Shown piece after piece: positions 26,301-31,145 of a DNA stretch of 38,731 bases. Each line of letters begins with the position of its first letter. Position 1 is the stretch's first letter. Source of the stretch: Planctomycetales bacterium (GTDB lineage Bacteria > Planctomycetota > Planctomycetia > Isosphaerales > Isosphaeraceae); NCBI GenBank assembly GCA_027459775.1, contig DAIDHE010000407.1, positions 1-38,731 of the forward strand, written 5' to 3'. The translations under genes were made by a program, and so were the position numbers. The notes under the pieces were generated by a model that was not told where the DNA came from, ran no database searches, and worked only from the letters and a program-made list of their open reading frames with translations.

Positions 26301-28715
26301 TCGACCGTCACCCTCTCGACCTTGGCCGCCGGCGTTTATCCATCGATCAGCGCCGTCTACAACCCTAATGGGAATTTCGCGGGCAGCTCGGGCGGTCTGA
26401 GCTTCACGGTCGACCCGGCCCCCCTCACCATCACCGCCGACAACGCAAGCAAGACCTATGGCACGGCGACGACCTTCCTCGCCACCGCGTTCACGGAAAC
26501 CGGCCTGGTGAGCGGCGACACGATTATCGGCGTGGACGAGACCAGCACCGGCGCGCCCATCTCGGCGCCGGTCGGCGACTACAACATCGTTCCCTTCGCC
26601 GCCGCGATCAGCGATCCGAGCAACTACACCATCACCTACGTCGACGGCACTCTGACCGTCAACCCGGCGGCCCTGACGATCACCGCCAACGACGCGAGCA
26701 AGATCTACGGCACGACGATCACCTTTGGTGCGACGGCGTTCACGGAAATCGGGCTGGTGACGGCCAACGGCGACACGATCACCGGGGTCACCGAGACCAG
26801 CGCCGGAGCGCCCATGTCGGCGACCGTGGTTACGTATCCCATCGTCGCCAGCGCGGCCGCTGGGAGCGGGCTCGGCAATTACATCATCACCTACGTCGAC
26901 GGCACGCTGACCGTCAACCCAGCGCCCCTGACGATCACCGCCGACAACGAGAGCAAGCCGTTCGGCACGACGTTGATCTTCAGCGGCACGGCGTTCACGG
27001 AAATCGGGCTGGTGACGGCCAACGGCGACACGATCACCGGGGTCACCGAGACCAGCACGGGCGCGCCGGCGTCGGCGACCGTGGGTACGTATCCCATCGT
27101 GGCCAGCGATGCCGTCGGGAATCGCCTGAGCAACTACATCATCACCTACGTCGACGGCACGCTGACGGTCAACCAGTCGATCATCGTCCTGGATCCCACG
27201 GCCGCCAGCGCTTTTTCGCTCTCGGGAAATGCGATCGTCGCGCTGGCCGGCGGGGTGTTTGTCGATTCCAGTTCGCCGACGGCCCTTTCGGCCAATGGCA
27301 ACGCCCAGGTCACGGCGTCGGTGATCGACGTGACCGGCGGCGTCAACAGCAGCCAATACGCGAGCTTCAGTCCCGCCCCGACCACCGGGGCCCCCGCGCT
27401 GGCCGATCCGCTGGCCGCATTGGCCGAGCCGAGCACGGCCGGCCTGACCAATTATGGCGCGGTGAGCCTGAGCGGCACTTCGTCCGCGACGATCGAGCCT
27501 GGTATCTACACCCAGATCAGCGTTTCGGGCCAGGGCTCGCTCACCATGAACAGCGGCGTCTACATGATCGAGGGGGGCGGGTTCTCCGTCTCTGGACAGG
27601 GCAGCGTCAGCGGCGCGGGCGTGATGATCTTCAACGCGGGCGGCGACTATCCCAACACCGGTGGAAGCTACGGCGGCGTCAGCCTCAGCAGCCAGGGCTC
27701 GTACAACCTGAGCCCGCCGGCCAGCGGGACGTACGCGGGCATCACGATCTTCCAATCCAGGGACAATACCGCAGCCCTCTCGGTCAGCAGCAACGCCTCG
27801 GGGATGACCGGCACGATCTACGCGCCGGCCGCCGCACTCGCCGACAGCGGCAACGCCCAGCTCAATACGGCGATCGTCGCCGAGACCATGACCGTGAGCG
27901 GCAATGGGACGGCCGACGTCGTGACGCGCGACCATTCCGCGGGAACGCTTCGTGACATTCCGGCCCCGAACCGCGGCGCCCCGGGCATGAGCGCGCTCGC
28001 CACGAGTCTCCCCGTGCCCGAAGCCCCGGCGCTCGAAGCCCCGGCGACCTTGCCCGGGGCCGGTCAAAGCCGCGCCGCCATCGCCGTCTCCAACGGCCCG
28101 AGCATCTTCCAGCCGCGGAGCGATCACAGCCCGATCAACGGCGGTCTCAGCGCAACCCAGAGCCTCGACGCCAGCCTCGTCATGAGCAGCGGAGAAGACG
28201 TCGCTTTGACCCAGCTCAGCCTTGCCTCGACCGTGACCACAAGCTCCGACATCGCACCACTCGCCGACGGCGCGAGCCCGTCGTCCTCGATCAAACACGC
28301 TCGACAATCGCCCGCATGGTCGACCCCACGGCTGGTGGAAAGCGGATCGAGCCTTGAGGACGACCACGCCGTTTTCTCGCGAAGGGATTCGCGCGAGATC
28401 GACGCGGGCGTCTTCGGCCTGGCGAGGCTCGGGCGGGGGCCGCTGGCGGAATCGATCCTGGACGATCTGGCCGCCGAACGTCTCTTGTCACCAGGTCAAG
28501 ACGGGGCCGCGAGCGCCGCCGCCGCGTTTCCGCGGCCGAGCGTTGGCATCGTTGCCCGCGACGCGACGGATCTCGCCCCTGGGCAAGACCCGAAGGCTCA
28601 CTCCGCCACGTCCGCGGCGGGGCTGGTCGTGTTCGGGCTCGCCTCCGGAGCGTGGGCTCGGCGCTCGGGCATCCTGAATACCCGTCGGCGGCGGTTGGGA
28701 ATCTGGCCCCGGTGA
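11346..28715 (+). CDS. Giant beta-strand-repeat surface protein with LEPR-like N-terminus, Ig-like and MBG domains (5789 aa)
   Basis: One uninterrupted 17.4-kb frame. The N-terminus is Arg-rich (RRRRRGRP, 26-33) and followed by LENRTLLS (39-46), a variant of the planctomycete 'LEPRxLLS' export-associated motif; this fixes ATG 11346 as start. About residues 50-3500 are degenerate repeats of roughly 60-90 aa with a core like 'GAAVAVNIVNNTTTASIGSGA.V.A.G.V.V.A', as in filamentous or LktA-like adhesins, interrupted by Ser/Gly/Asp-rich low-complexity segments near 758-835 and 1175-1248. Then come mixed beta regions with SGPGIP-type units (near 1510 and 3930), an Ig-like domain (about 4922-5025, PTGSVEFYDG), three MBG-type repeats (5026-5277), a Gly/Ser-rich module (about 5300-5520), a linker, and a hydrophobic C-terminus with RRRR (about 5755-5789). 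I noticed no cysteine. Likely an exported adhesin or S-layer-like matrix protein. Confidence 0.93.
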   Translation: MSRSPWNRSFARQSSSFKGEPAPVDRRRRRGRPLELDTLENRTLLSVSALLNSGVLDINLSAANDQATITSTTSGIAVAGTGYTGAASFSGVTQLIVLGANTSSQDAPNQSVAFGGAAALLLDAPVGTDALNVSGVTSVTFTDITIDATSGDLSVTAAEATRAAGVLATTAPNASVTLAGATIQADNITIDANASSTYTNTAPLGGVLSALGVAAAVADLEPSATVAVGGSSRIAVNGAAGNVAIGADASVQLDSSTTVGTTVGGTALNPADAAIAVSVVNSSAVAQVGGGSTLSAGGAGVLSITSTNTTTVTTVVDGSGAVGGATAAVTLDNSTSQAFVAGGSTAAGGTVDILATTINTATTSAKSTATGAGSNSAIQNLLAGKVDPAYLSKVDPPPDSNSTSPAETASSGGLPLSVAGAVAVSRFTPTTQAYVDSSTVTAASAINIGASSDNNSTTTADGEATTSNALASVGVAVAVGDTVMGNTAAVESTTGAASLTAPTIMVQATTPAASPTDLHNVSATAISGVSGLDVGVAGALALNIASNTSEASIPAGSTVSMVGDVTFNAENAVAETATAQPPFQSPGGVGGSLGVGASVAVNIVDNTTVAELGDAARLTGVQNLTFTAGSSDAVATNAASGAGGGAVSISPSVGITVATNTTTAQVGAPDAANGTLVVGGAFSAVATHAALTSTATGAAAGTGTAASVGVSIALAFVTDQTTATTNRSIDATAGGVTLEADSSAASLVSSSASASGGPTATQEKNANNPPTQDTSEEGPGSDTADSGSVDGQNAAQRSYADGESGTLTDSKGNKVSAGNTKGDAATPAAKTSDGSVTVAAAVAVNIVNSQADATVPAGLTITATGPLTVTATNDTGDPTNPIYPANPVIGDTANAWGTDAGTAQVGIGAAVALNLVNASAAATIQAATINAAGVVVNAGMMGAAPLNQFGADATSGAGAGDIGVAGAVAINIVTNTSQALIETGAAVDAHGGDVSVTSLNNATDLTFAVPGSPATGGSLGVGASLALNVISDATQSEVQDGASLSNAGNVTVTAGSAQSILTWAQNGAAGAVALGGGIAIVIASDQTTADIGADAQTMNASGGLTIGASGSFAVNSVAAASSAPGQTFGLGASVVVNVAQDSFQAELGRDSVAGGAVSVTADPAVSSSQAAAIASESGAPASSPSSGTGSSSGSGGTADQTTQNQSSFAHAEGGSSSPGVAAPPTSNSELGSPSSSASGKSGGSSGATKVGVAAAVAVNVLSTSTVAMIDNGLTVTSGGALSVGTANQSSAAALADGRANVNQNSIGAAVSLNVASVTNSATIGSSDVVSAAGVSVTALMIQNAANDFSTQGLGVAIGTQAGVAGSAGINVVTVTTLASIGSGSIVVSSAGLSVQAANDETLQNIAFTEAVGSDAGAGAAVSVNVLNNTTNAFLDSNVQANVADLTQITAESSLNPSQDPIPNSTADTTVAAGNSLTEKQIAGIAYYEMNGLNAPVIGTTTPPPTAQELVSGPGIPVGTVVFENKTLPFTGVLTFGSNVVASDDTAFLNPLTTPQVGDTLSGPGILPGTTITNIVNSLNGTTITLSLPAIANGSEALAADRLLLFNPTSPLPTTGPVTLAGTIPGAPIDALALAVSSIPAADPHPTSFTVGAGASSGGAGVAGSFIVNVVNQTTDAYIGSGDSINTLVGTAGYPTANADEGVTVSATETMNVVDWAGAIGAGSDLGAGAALDVSIVAEDDQASIATGATVDAAQNVEVTASTNGSYQSVTGAVALSESAAIAGAASIEVLSPATSASIDAGATVSAQGNLLVQASRQASINTIAGQLGASGDASVGASVSTIVDTVNTAASIGSGDRVTARGQSGAIPVLTGLAPGATTSFSGVAVVAATFENVQAIVVGGSVSSSAGVAGSMAINVLDDTTLADIAAGATVTATAGTPGSGPGVMVTAADPLTLFSTAGALAAGGDAGLGAGVDIDSITKNTQAYIATATVAADGNVLVQATSSENLTSITAAVGASGSAAVVGSAGVYVLNVTTRAFIGDDPLNPTAGSTSVQAAGSILVAASESTVLDILSGNLSGSGTASIGVAASVPVITKTTEAFVGAGANMGALGLGAPITAETGSFAISYQPYGTSPGVAQPPSENANLTGNGNSLTSPRLGQERIATPETRAIHGLAVTAVNADSLQGVGVTGGASGSVAVNLSGAVAVLTNTTSASIGSGAAINAINTGAASNQSVLVAAGNDTSFLGIAGSLAISGDVSVAPGVVVMVVNNTTTASIDDGASVSALGDVAVVAHSSGDVLTIAAAAAVSGTAAGGGSVSYVGITDTTQANIGDSATSAGAGAQVHAGGNVLVDATDATLAYQVTGALAIGVAGAGVGGAVGIVNLTKNTTAFIGDDATVDALGNAPGLAGVFDGNYTNSGGFETLAIFSGVAVQAATSENVTNVAAAGAAGFYAGLAGGVSIELFHSNTQAYVGGGAQINTSSAGASPAQAVDVAAVNQASNFSFAGGLGGGIAGIAGGVDVGLMQNSTQAFIANGAVVQAQQDVDVYALSNDSVQTYALGAAVGVVGLVGSVSVWSIGVPYSAGYTDGNASDGTVQGVPSSGITGSSSSAEGQTGGASSMVGGLTNPSNNGAAGNTQYTSGVVGSNQSGVDGSISGDPVASAIASTTVPTGAVAFIGSGVSVSAGGNVNVRAQSEVSYSGVVGGLAAGVVGIGGSIEIANIAGNTQAYIDANTKVSAGGNVVVDAALASDNASGTAFAGTAGIIGIGAQVVDIQDGSTESATLNNGVTIPRAGQVQVTSSSNRTLLAQALGGDFGGVAAGVGVAIASAAGGPAAGIGSGVQIGKTGSVGGVDVAASAADTVTTKSYGVAAGYIGLTAVYSDATSSPTVQASVGSNAAITTAGAFQVTAQDAPAVDAQSIGAAISGSIGVGAAVSLANAGGTTSSTLGGSDVVSAASLLVEAGRFSNASAAPTAQSSATAGAGGILAGASATVSTATSTGAVEAGTGDSSILTAGNISILANNQSLQAASATGVAVGGFFALGVDMAQATSNVSTSATLGTGIISAPLMGTIDVLATGQDQNNATSIAGSGGAIAGDASVGKTSDGSTVAAGLSGGLLTANIVDVAAVNNSVYTPQVSSINAALAGASGALATDTETTRANATVANDTAIDAGFAVNVTAQNTFTENPPTNGNTVSAGAGGFFNGTAAESDSTITGNANVTIGGSVLIDVNTPTSTSTGTPGIFLIASSVLDTTDQVALSTGGAIEGAGANSSLTATLNNNVTTESTSTSPDSFTTNQNIGIGTYTTVNAATTSEAHTWGVVAALAAVSADTSVISNQTVLLGPATNLMAALDINLTAGDNPTPGAPVTPMVGDSNAQSYARSFVAIPSASATTTLASNTALTVGVGDQIESGENITLAAVPGNPSATALGVGHGYEIGFIPITNGSSSPSSPTTSTMTMDGSLTAGVFHTLNITIPNAADAVDANGYGIYSNQVAVNGGAPVTVGGPTSVTVVPSPSSVGFTASFDPSFNPYNMIANAVTSGLITDPTEALALEGAVYDGSIGAIVLGPLFAAGGDVTVNAGALQGDGAITADGGPTITVTNNSPDYLVLDSITIPDEPGGHVNFTGTATAPPSTMSVTESGTNARPVVNIQEDYKGPVPPSGSNTNGPSVFVSAALDSSGNVAFDTSGAVSNEAGQVTITVVDGSLIQVGGLNANQVNITTQNGITSANNPSGLSGNAGTPATDWNQVASWPNGYDPYTNSVQPSNLASVYVADVANVMYNPSGALSTNNALTTFLMSYAGVTPGSLNPDSAYNDQFPPAGVAPPAATSLVFFGADAPWLDGAGLQDTNASASAQSPAGQYYEVSPSANDGQNNDYAEGIFPMVPYEQVGPTTASAYPSITGTLTSGSEAVTALSSATGLINGETIVGAGIPPRTTIQVAASSFVGLEGTGSDLIGFVPITTVLSIGETVFGTGIPSGTTIQAITPAGVFETVGLSAPATATGFAGFTAASLTLSAPATISATESLIVGTASAINAQQVFINAEYVDVNSPMNVGHPNQNSLSLPATLNTIIAQDQTDYSNGVYSSNSGDPKGYYTLPASTVSPGDNLITAQYDAMTGRIVVNNVSAAGGGFVQLDGAIMSTNTMGEINVSSNIGQATINNQTNYPIVVNNVSASKTVTSTSLSGVDIIDTNQAPAAAQTLYIDQPSAGVIDQYVGTAGETIQQMEQGSPTQVLSGSSTNYLPEAGLRWQWQLQTTMQQPSSFSPGTITTAGWSFDLAAVSGLSANNPWYYLTSPNGGGSIQPAGWEYVQAGLPVFQENVSGAVTNSTSLTVYYHDGHYGFAPTNPVQYDSNGNPIDPWTYVYALQAQLTLTESVKADNPIGIAFSGTAQATVNITSDEPVILGGNIANALGSTTITAPSITQIASASLTTNNLTLTATGGVGTATQPLNASLTTGGVLNVQAGVQGVNLDLSSGALLGQLSAGNATSGYGDITLNATQSLAVAPGLPSGTINVTGNNLTLDSSAGAIGTAAAPLQIQAMGVVNATALQDVNLAQGAPGLEVGQIVSIAGNVTLDAPNGSIVNASGTTWITQVGSAQSQQIWGNLSLTDPTAQEQQTIAAFQNEVDATYQGYWNLLDNGGALNGVFTLNAQGVALFEEQAALALGVASSTPAQVQAYANAQYQNDVAFFNQNLDPSWASSAEFQTYDPSFQDVATSQQVSNLESNAGWTTAVLLNPVALVAVYPAAGTPVGIDTPNISGANVTLLTSGSIGQVSAPVVISQADLQSGYLTAAQQSALANATAPGDVLITSTGVVVSPNSQVFVSATGVLNATAAGSITVQATSPSLTLNTITAGGDVNITAQGSILGAGTGPQVTTPGNTLLKVGTGTVGTPTAPIKVNVGGSVIVYTPPGNSNITGAQTTMLTLSANPSGSSIYGESVTFTATVSDTGTGVGTPTGSVEFYDGTTLLGLGSALGGSGASATSTVTLSTLAAGVYPSISAVYNPNGNFAGSSGGLSFTVDPAPLTITADNASKTYGTATTFLATAFTETGLVSGDTIIGVDETSTGAPISAPVGDYNIVPFAAAISDPSNYTITYVDGTLTVNPAALTITANDASKIYGTTITFGATAFTEIGLVTANGDTITGVTETSAGAPMSATVVTYPIVASAAAGSGLGNYIITYVDGTLTVNPAPLTITADNESKPFGTTLIFSGTAFTEIGLVTANGDTITGVTETSTGAPASATVGTYPIVASDAVGNRLSNYIITYVDGTLTVNQSIIVLDPTAASAFSLSGNAIVALAGGVFVDSSSPTALSANGNAQVTASVIDVTGGVNSSQYASFSPAPTTGAPALADPLAALAEPSTAGLTNYGAVSLSGTSSATIEPGIYTQISVSGQGSLTMNSGVYMIEGGGFSVSGQGSVSGAGVMIFNAGGDYPNTGGSYGGVSLSSQGSYNLSPPASGTYAGITIFQSRDNTAALSVSSNASGMTGTIYAPAAALADSGNAQLNTAIVAETMTVSGNGTADVVTRDHSAGTLRDIPAPNRGAPGMSALATSLPVPEAPALEAPATLPGAGQSRAAIAVSNGPSIFQPRSDHSPINGGLSATQSLDASLVMSSGEDVALTQLSLASTVTTSSDIAPLADGASPSSSIKHARQSPAWSTPRLVESGSSLEDDHAVFSRRDSREIDAGVFGLARLGRGPLAESILDDLAAERLLSPGQDGAASAAAAFPRPSVGIVARDATDLAPGQDPKAHSATSAAGLVVFGLASGAWARRSGILNTRRRRLGIWPR
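11700..21800 (+). repeat. Degenerate beta-strand repeat array inside the giant gene
   Basis: Throughout this stretch the product cycles through the same pattern: a Gly/Ala turn, 'VAVNIV', 'NTT.A.I', 'GA.V.A', then a short beta strand and a variable loop. I estimate some 40 or more copies of about 60-90 codons, with boundaries only approximate. The DNA copies have diverged, so the array is a protein-level repeat rather than a recent tandem duplication. A right-handed beta-helix or filament is the natural expectation. Confidence 0.7.
26421..27177 (+). repeat. Three tandem MBG-type domain repeats, two sharing an exact 69-bp block
   Basis: Three units of about 81-85 codons begin LTITADNASKTYG, LTITANDASKIYG and LTITADNESKPFG, and each ends NYIITYVDGTLTVN or close to it. 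This is the pattern of MBG domains in bacterial surface proteins. Units 2 and 3 share an identical 69-base block at 26733-26801 and 26988-27056, exactly 255 bases (85 codons) apart, showing a recent in-frame duplication or gene conversion. Confidence 0.8.
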
Positions 28716-28743
28716 CCGAACCGACGAACGGCGAATCCCACGG

Positions 28744-28762
28744 ACGGGCCTCTTCCGCCCGT
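28744..28762 (+). terminator. Possible weak hairpin after the giant gene
   Basis: ACGGGC (28744-28749) and GCCCGT (28757-28762) can pair as a 6-bp GC stem with a 7-base loop, 28 bases after the giant gene's stop. Only a short T-run (28768-28770) follows, so a rho-independent terminator is possible but not strong. Confidence 0.3.
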
Positions 28763-28944
28763 GACGGTTTCTGATCGAGCGCGGCCTCGCGCCGTCGCTC
28801 TCGACGAAGGAACGCCCAAGGAAAAAGGTCGGCGAGCATCCGCCCCAGGTGTTGACTGAACTTGACAGCCCCGTGAAAAAAGGGAGATTGAGCGGGCTTT
28901 GCGGGTTGCGGCCGCCTTGACACGGACGTTGAGGGGGTGATGGG

Positions 28945-30060
28945 GTGATCACGGACGAGCGGATGGGGATTCTCTGGGCGGGGCGAGCGATCGCGATCGT
29001 CGCCTGCGCCTTGGTTGTGGCGGGGTGGCCGGCAGCGCGCGCGGGTGAGGATCAAGAACCTGCCCGGCACACGGTCAAGCGGTATGAGATCGGCCAGGGC
29101 CCGCGGTCGTACTGGCTGTTCGAGCCCGACGCGCCCCGGCCCGAACGCGCTGGGGTCGTGGTGTTTCTTCATGGCTGGTTCGCGGTCAACCCGGCGTTTT
29201 ATGGCGCCTGGATCGATCATCTGGTCCGCGCGGGCCATGTCGTGATCTTCCCCCGCTATCAGAACGACGTCGGCACGCTGCCGCAGGATTTCTTGCCCAA
29301 TGCGCTCGCGGCGGTGCGGGATGGGCTCGGAGTGCTCTCGGGCGGGGTCGGGCACGTGCGGCCCGAGCCGGGCCGGTTCGCGCTCGTGGGTCATTCGGCG
29401 GGCGGCAACCTGGCGGCCCAGATCGCGGCCGCCTCGGCCGATCCCAACGCCGAGATCCCCGTTCCGCGAGCCCTGATTGCACTCATGCCGGGCGAGGTCT
29501 TGCCGATGCGCAAGCCCAGCCTCGACCAGATCGCGCCCACGACGCTCATGCTGGTGGTGGTCGGCGAGGAGGATCTGGTCGTCGGCGACCTGCGCGCCCG
29601 CCGGATCTTTGAAGAGGCCGTCGCCGTACCGCGCACGCATAAGCGGTTCGTCCTCTTTCGCTCGGACCGCCACGGCTACCCGCCCATGGTCGCCGAGCAC
29701 ACCGCCCCGACCGGCGTCAACCACCAGCTCGACAACGGCGAGGGGCTGTTTCGCTCGCTTCAGATGAGCTTTGGCGACGTCAACGCCCTCGACAAGGCCG
29801 GCTTCTGGAAGATGACCGACATGACCCTCGACGCCGCCTTCGCGGGGCGCTCGATGTACGACGCCACGCGCGACCTCGAGAAATTCCGCCACCTGGGCTT
29901 CTGGAGCGACGGACGCCGCGTCACGCCCCCGCTGGTCGGCGACGACCTCGCCGCCATCCCCCGCGTCATCCCCGCCAATGGCATCAAACTCTTCCCCTGG
30001 AACACCCCAGGCCGCCCGCGCGTCGCCGCCGTCCCCATCGAACGGCCCGCCACCAAGTAA
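28945..30060 (+). CDS. Secreted alpha/beta hydrolase
   Basis: 371 aa from a GTG at 28945, chosen because GAGGGGG (28931-28937) lies 7 bases upstream; ATG 28963 (MGILWAGRA) is the alternative. An N-terminal signal segment (about residues 8-33, AIAIVACALVVAGWPAARA) predicts export. The hydrolase core has the oxyanion-loop HG (VVFLHGW, 72-78), the nucleophile elbow GHSAGG (149-154, Ser151), a likely acid Asp210 in VVGEED, and a likely His243 in SDRHGYP. The arrangement resembles dienelactone-hydrolase, chlorophyllase or lipase-like esterases. The substrate cannot be read from sequence; an ester or peptide in the periplasm is the general expectation. It begins 229 bases after the giant gene and is followed by a kinase gene 164 bases on, so an operon is uncertain. 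Confidence 0.88.
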   Translation: MITDERMGILWAGRAIAIVACALVVAGWPAARAGEDQEPARHTVKRYEIGQGPRSYWLFEPDAPRPERAGVVVFLHGWFAVNPAFYGAWIDHLVRAGHVVIFPRYQNDVGTLPQDFLPNALAAVRDGLGVLSGGVGHVRPEPGRFALVGHSAGGNLAAQIAAASADPNAEIPVPRALIALMPGEVLPMRKPSLDQIAPTTLMLVVVGEEDLVVGDLRARRIFEEAVAVPRTHKRFVLFRSDRHGYPPMVAEHTAPTGVNHQLDNGEGLFRSLQMSFGDVNALDKAGFWKMTDMTLDAAFAGRSMYDATRDLEKFRHLGFWSDGRRVTPPLVGDDLAAIPRVIPANGIKLFPWNTPGRPRVAAVPIERPATK

Positions 30061-30224
30061 GGGCGCGGACGAGTCTAACACGTCGCTCGAATGCGCCTGT
30101 TCGGCGGGTGCAAGCCCTGCCCGCCGGCCGTTTCCGGGCTCATTCCCGGCGCTCGCGAGGCCGATAGGTCTATTCGAGTGCAATGGAGTGAGAGATCAGG
30201 CGCGACCCGAGGGCTTGGCGATCG

Positions 30225-31016
30225 ATGCCGACCACACGAGCGACTTCCACGCCCGAGGCCCGACAGATTGACGCCCTCAAGCGCCAGGTGATCGCCCTTC
30301 AGCGCATCAGCAGCCTGGGCGTCCTGGCCGGCGGCGTGTTTCACGAGCTCAACAACGCGCTCACGCCCATCACCAGCTATGCCAAGCTGGCGCTGCGCAA
30401 TCCCGACCCGGCCTATCGCGAGCGGGCGCTCAAGCAGATCATCGAGGCGTCGGATCGCGCGGCGGCAATCTCGCGGGGAATGCTGGGTCTGTCGCGGCCC
30501 GGCGGCATCGACGACCGCGAACCGACCGAGCTGGCCCGGCTGGTCGAGGAAGTCGCCTTGCTCGTCAAGAAAGACCTCGCGCGCCATCACGTGCGGCTCG
30601 AGGTCAATGTGGCCGGCCGGCCCCGTTCGCGGGTCAATCCCGCCCAGATCCAGCAGGTGCTCTTGAACCTGCTCATCAACGCGCGCCAGGCGATGCCGGC
30701 TGGGGGCGTTGTGCGACTGGGTCTGAAGATCGACGAGAGCGGCCGGTCGGCCGAGGTCAGCGTGGCCGATTCCGGGGTTGGGATCGCGCCTGAGAATCTG
30801 CGGCGGATCTTCGAGCCGTTCTATTCGACCAAGACCGCCCCCGACGCGGCCGGTCTGGGTGGCACGGGCCTGGGCCTGGCCGTCTGCCGCGACATCATCG
30901 AGGCCCACCACGGCCGCCTCCGCGCCCAGAGCCGACCCGGCCAGGGCGCCGTCTTTACCATCATCCTCCCCATCCACGCGACCCCCGAATCGGCTCTCCA
31001 CGCCCAGTCGGCCTGA
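30225..31016 (+). CDS. Soluble histidine kinase without a sensor domain
   Basis: 263 aa. A short N-terminal helix (IDALKRQVIALQRISSLG) leads into a HisKA-type dimerisation domain with phospho-acceptor His40 in GVFHELNNALTPI. The HATPase domain has the N-box NLLINARQAM (148-157), G1 DSGVGI (182-187), the F-box region FEPFYSTK (196-203) and G2 GTGLGLAV (213-220), all intact. The sequence is of the NtrB/HWE-like 'FHELNN' kind common in cytoplasmic kinases. No PAS, GAF or membrane segment is present and no response regulator gene is adjacent, so both signal and partner must come from elsewhere; it may act in trans or through the N-terminal helix. ATG 30225 is the first start in frame after the upstream region. 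Confidence 0.92.
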   Translation: MPTTRATSTPEARQIDALKRQVIALQRISSLGVLAGGVFHELNNALTPITSYAKLALRNPDPAYRERALKQIIEASDRAAAISRGMLGLSRPGGIDDREPTELARLVEEVALLVKKDLARHHVRLEVNVAGRPRSRVNPAQIQQVLLNLLINARQAMPAGGVVRLGLKIDESGRSAEVSVADSGVGIAPENLRRIFEPFYSTKTAPDAAGLGGTGLGLAVCRDIIEAHHGRLRAQSRPGQGAVFTIILPIHATPESALHAQSA

Positions 31017-31145
31017 ATCCCGGGATCTCATATCGCTCGATTTCCGACGTCTTCCTGAAAATCATGGATAGTCGGCGCGCCGTTCTGGCACTCTATGACA
31101 GGAGCCTTCACCTGATCGTGTGCCAGACGCGGAAAGACCGATTCC

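Noticed and set aside
26421-27177. Possible CRISPR-like array
   Set aside because: The repeats are 85-codon protein domains with coding periodicity, not short repeats with unique spacers. No other array-like pattern was seen in the window.
28291-30183. 630-codon minus-strand frame across the hydrolase gene
   Set aside because: It is opposite an alpha/beta hydrolase with an intact catalytic motif and signal peptide, and its own product shows no domain.
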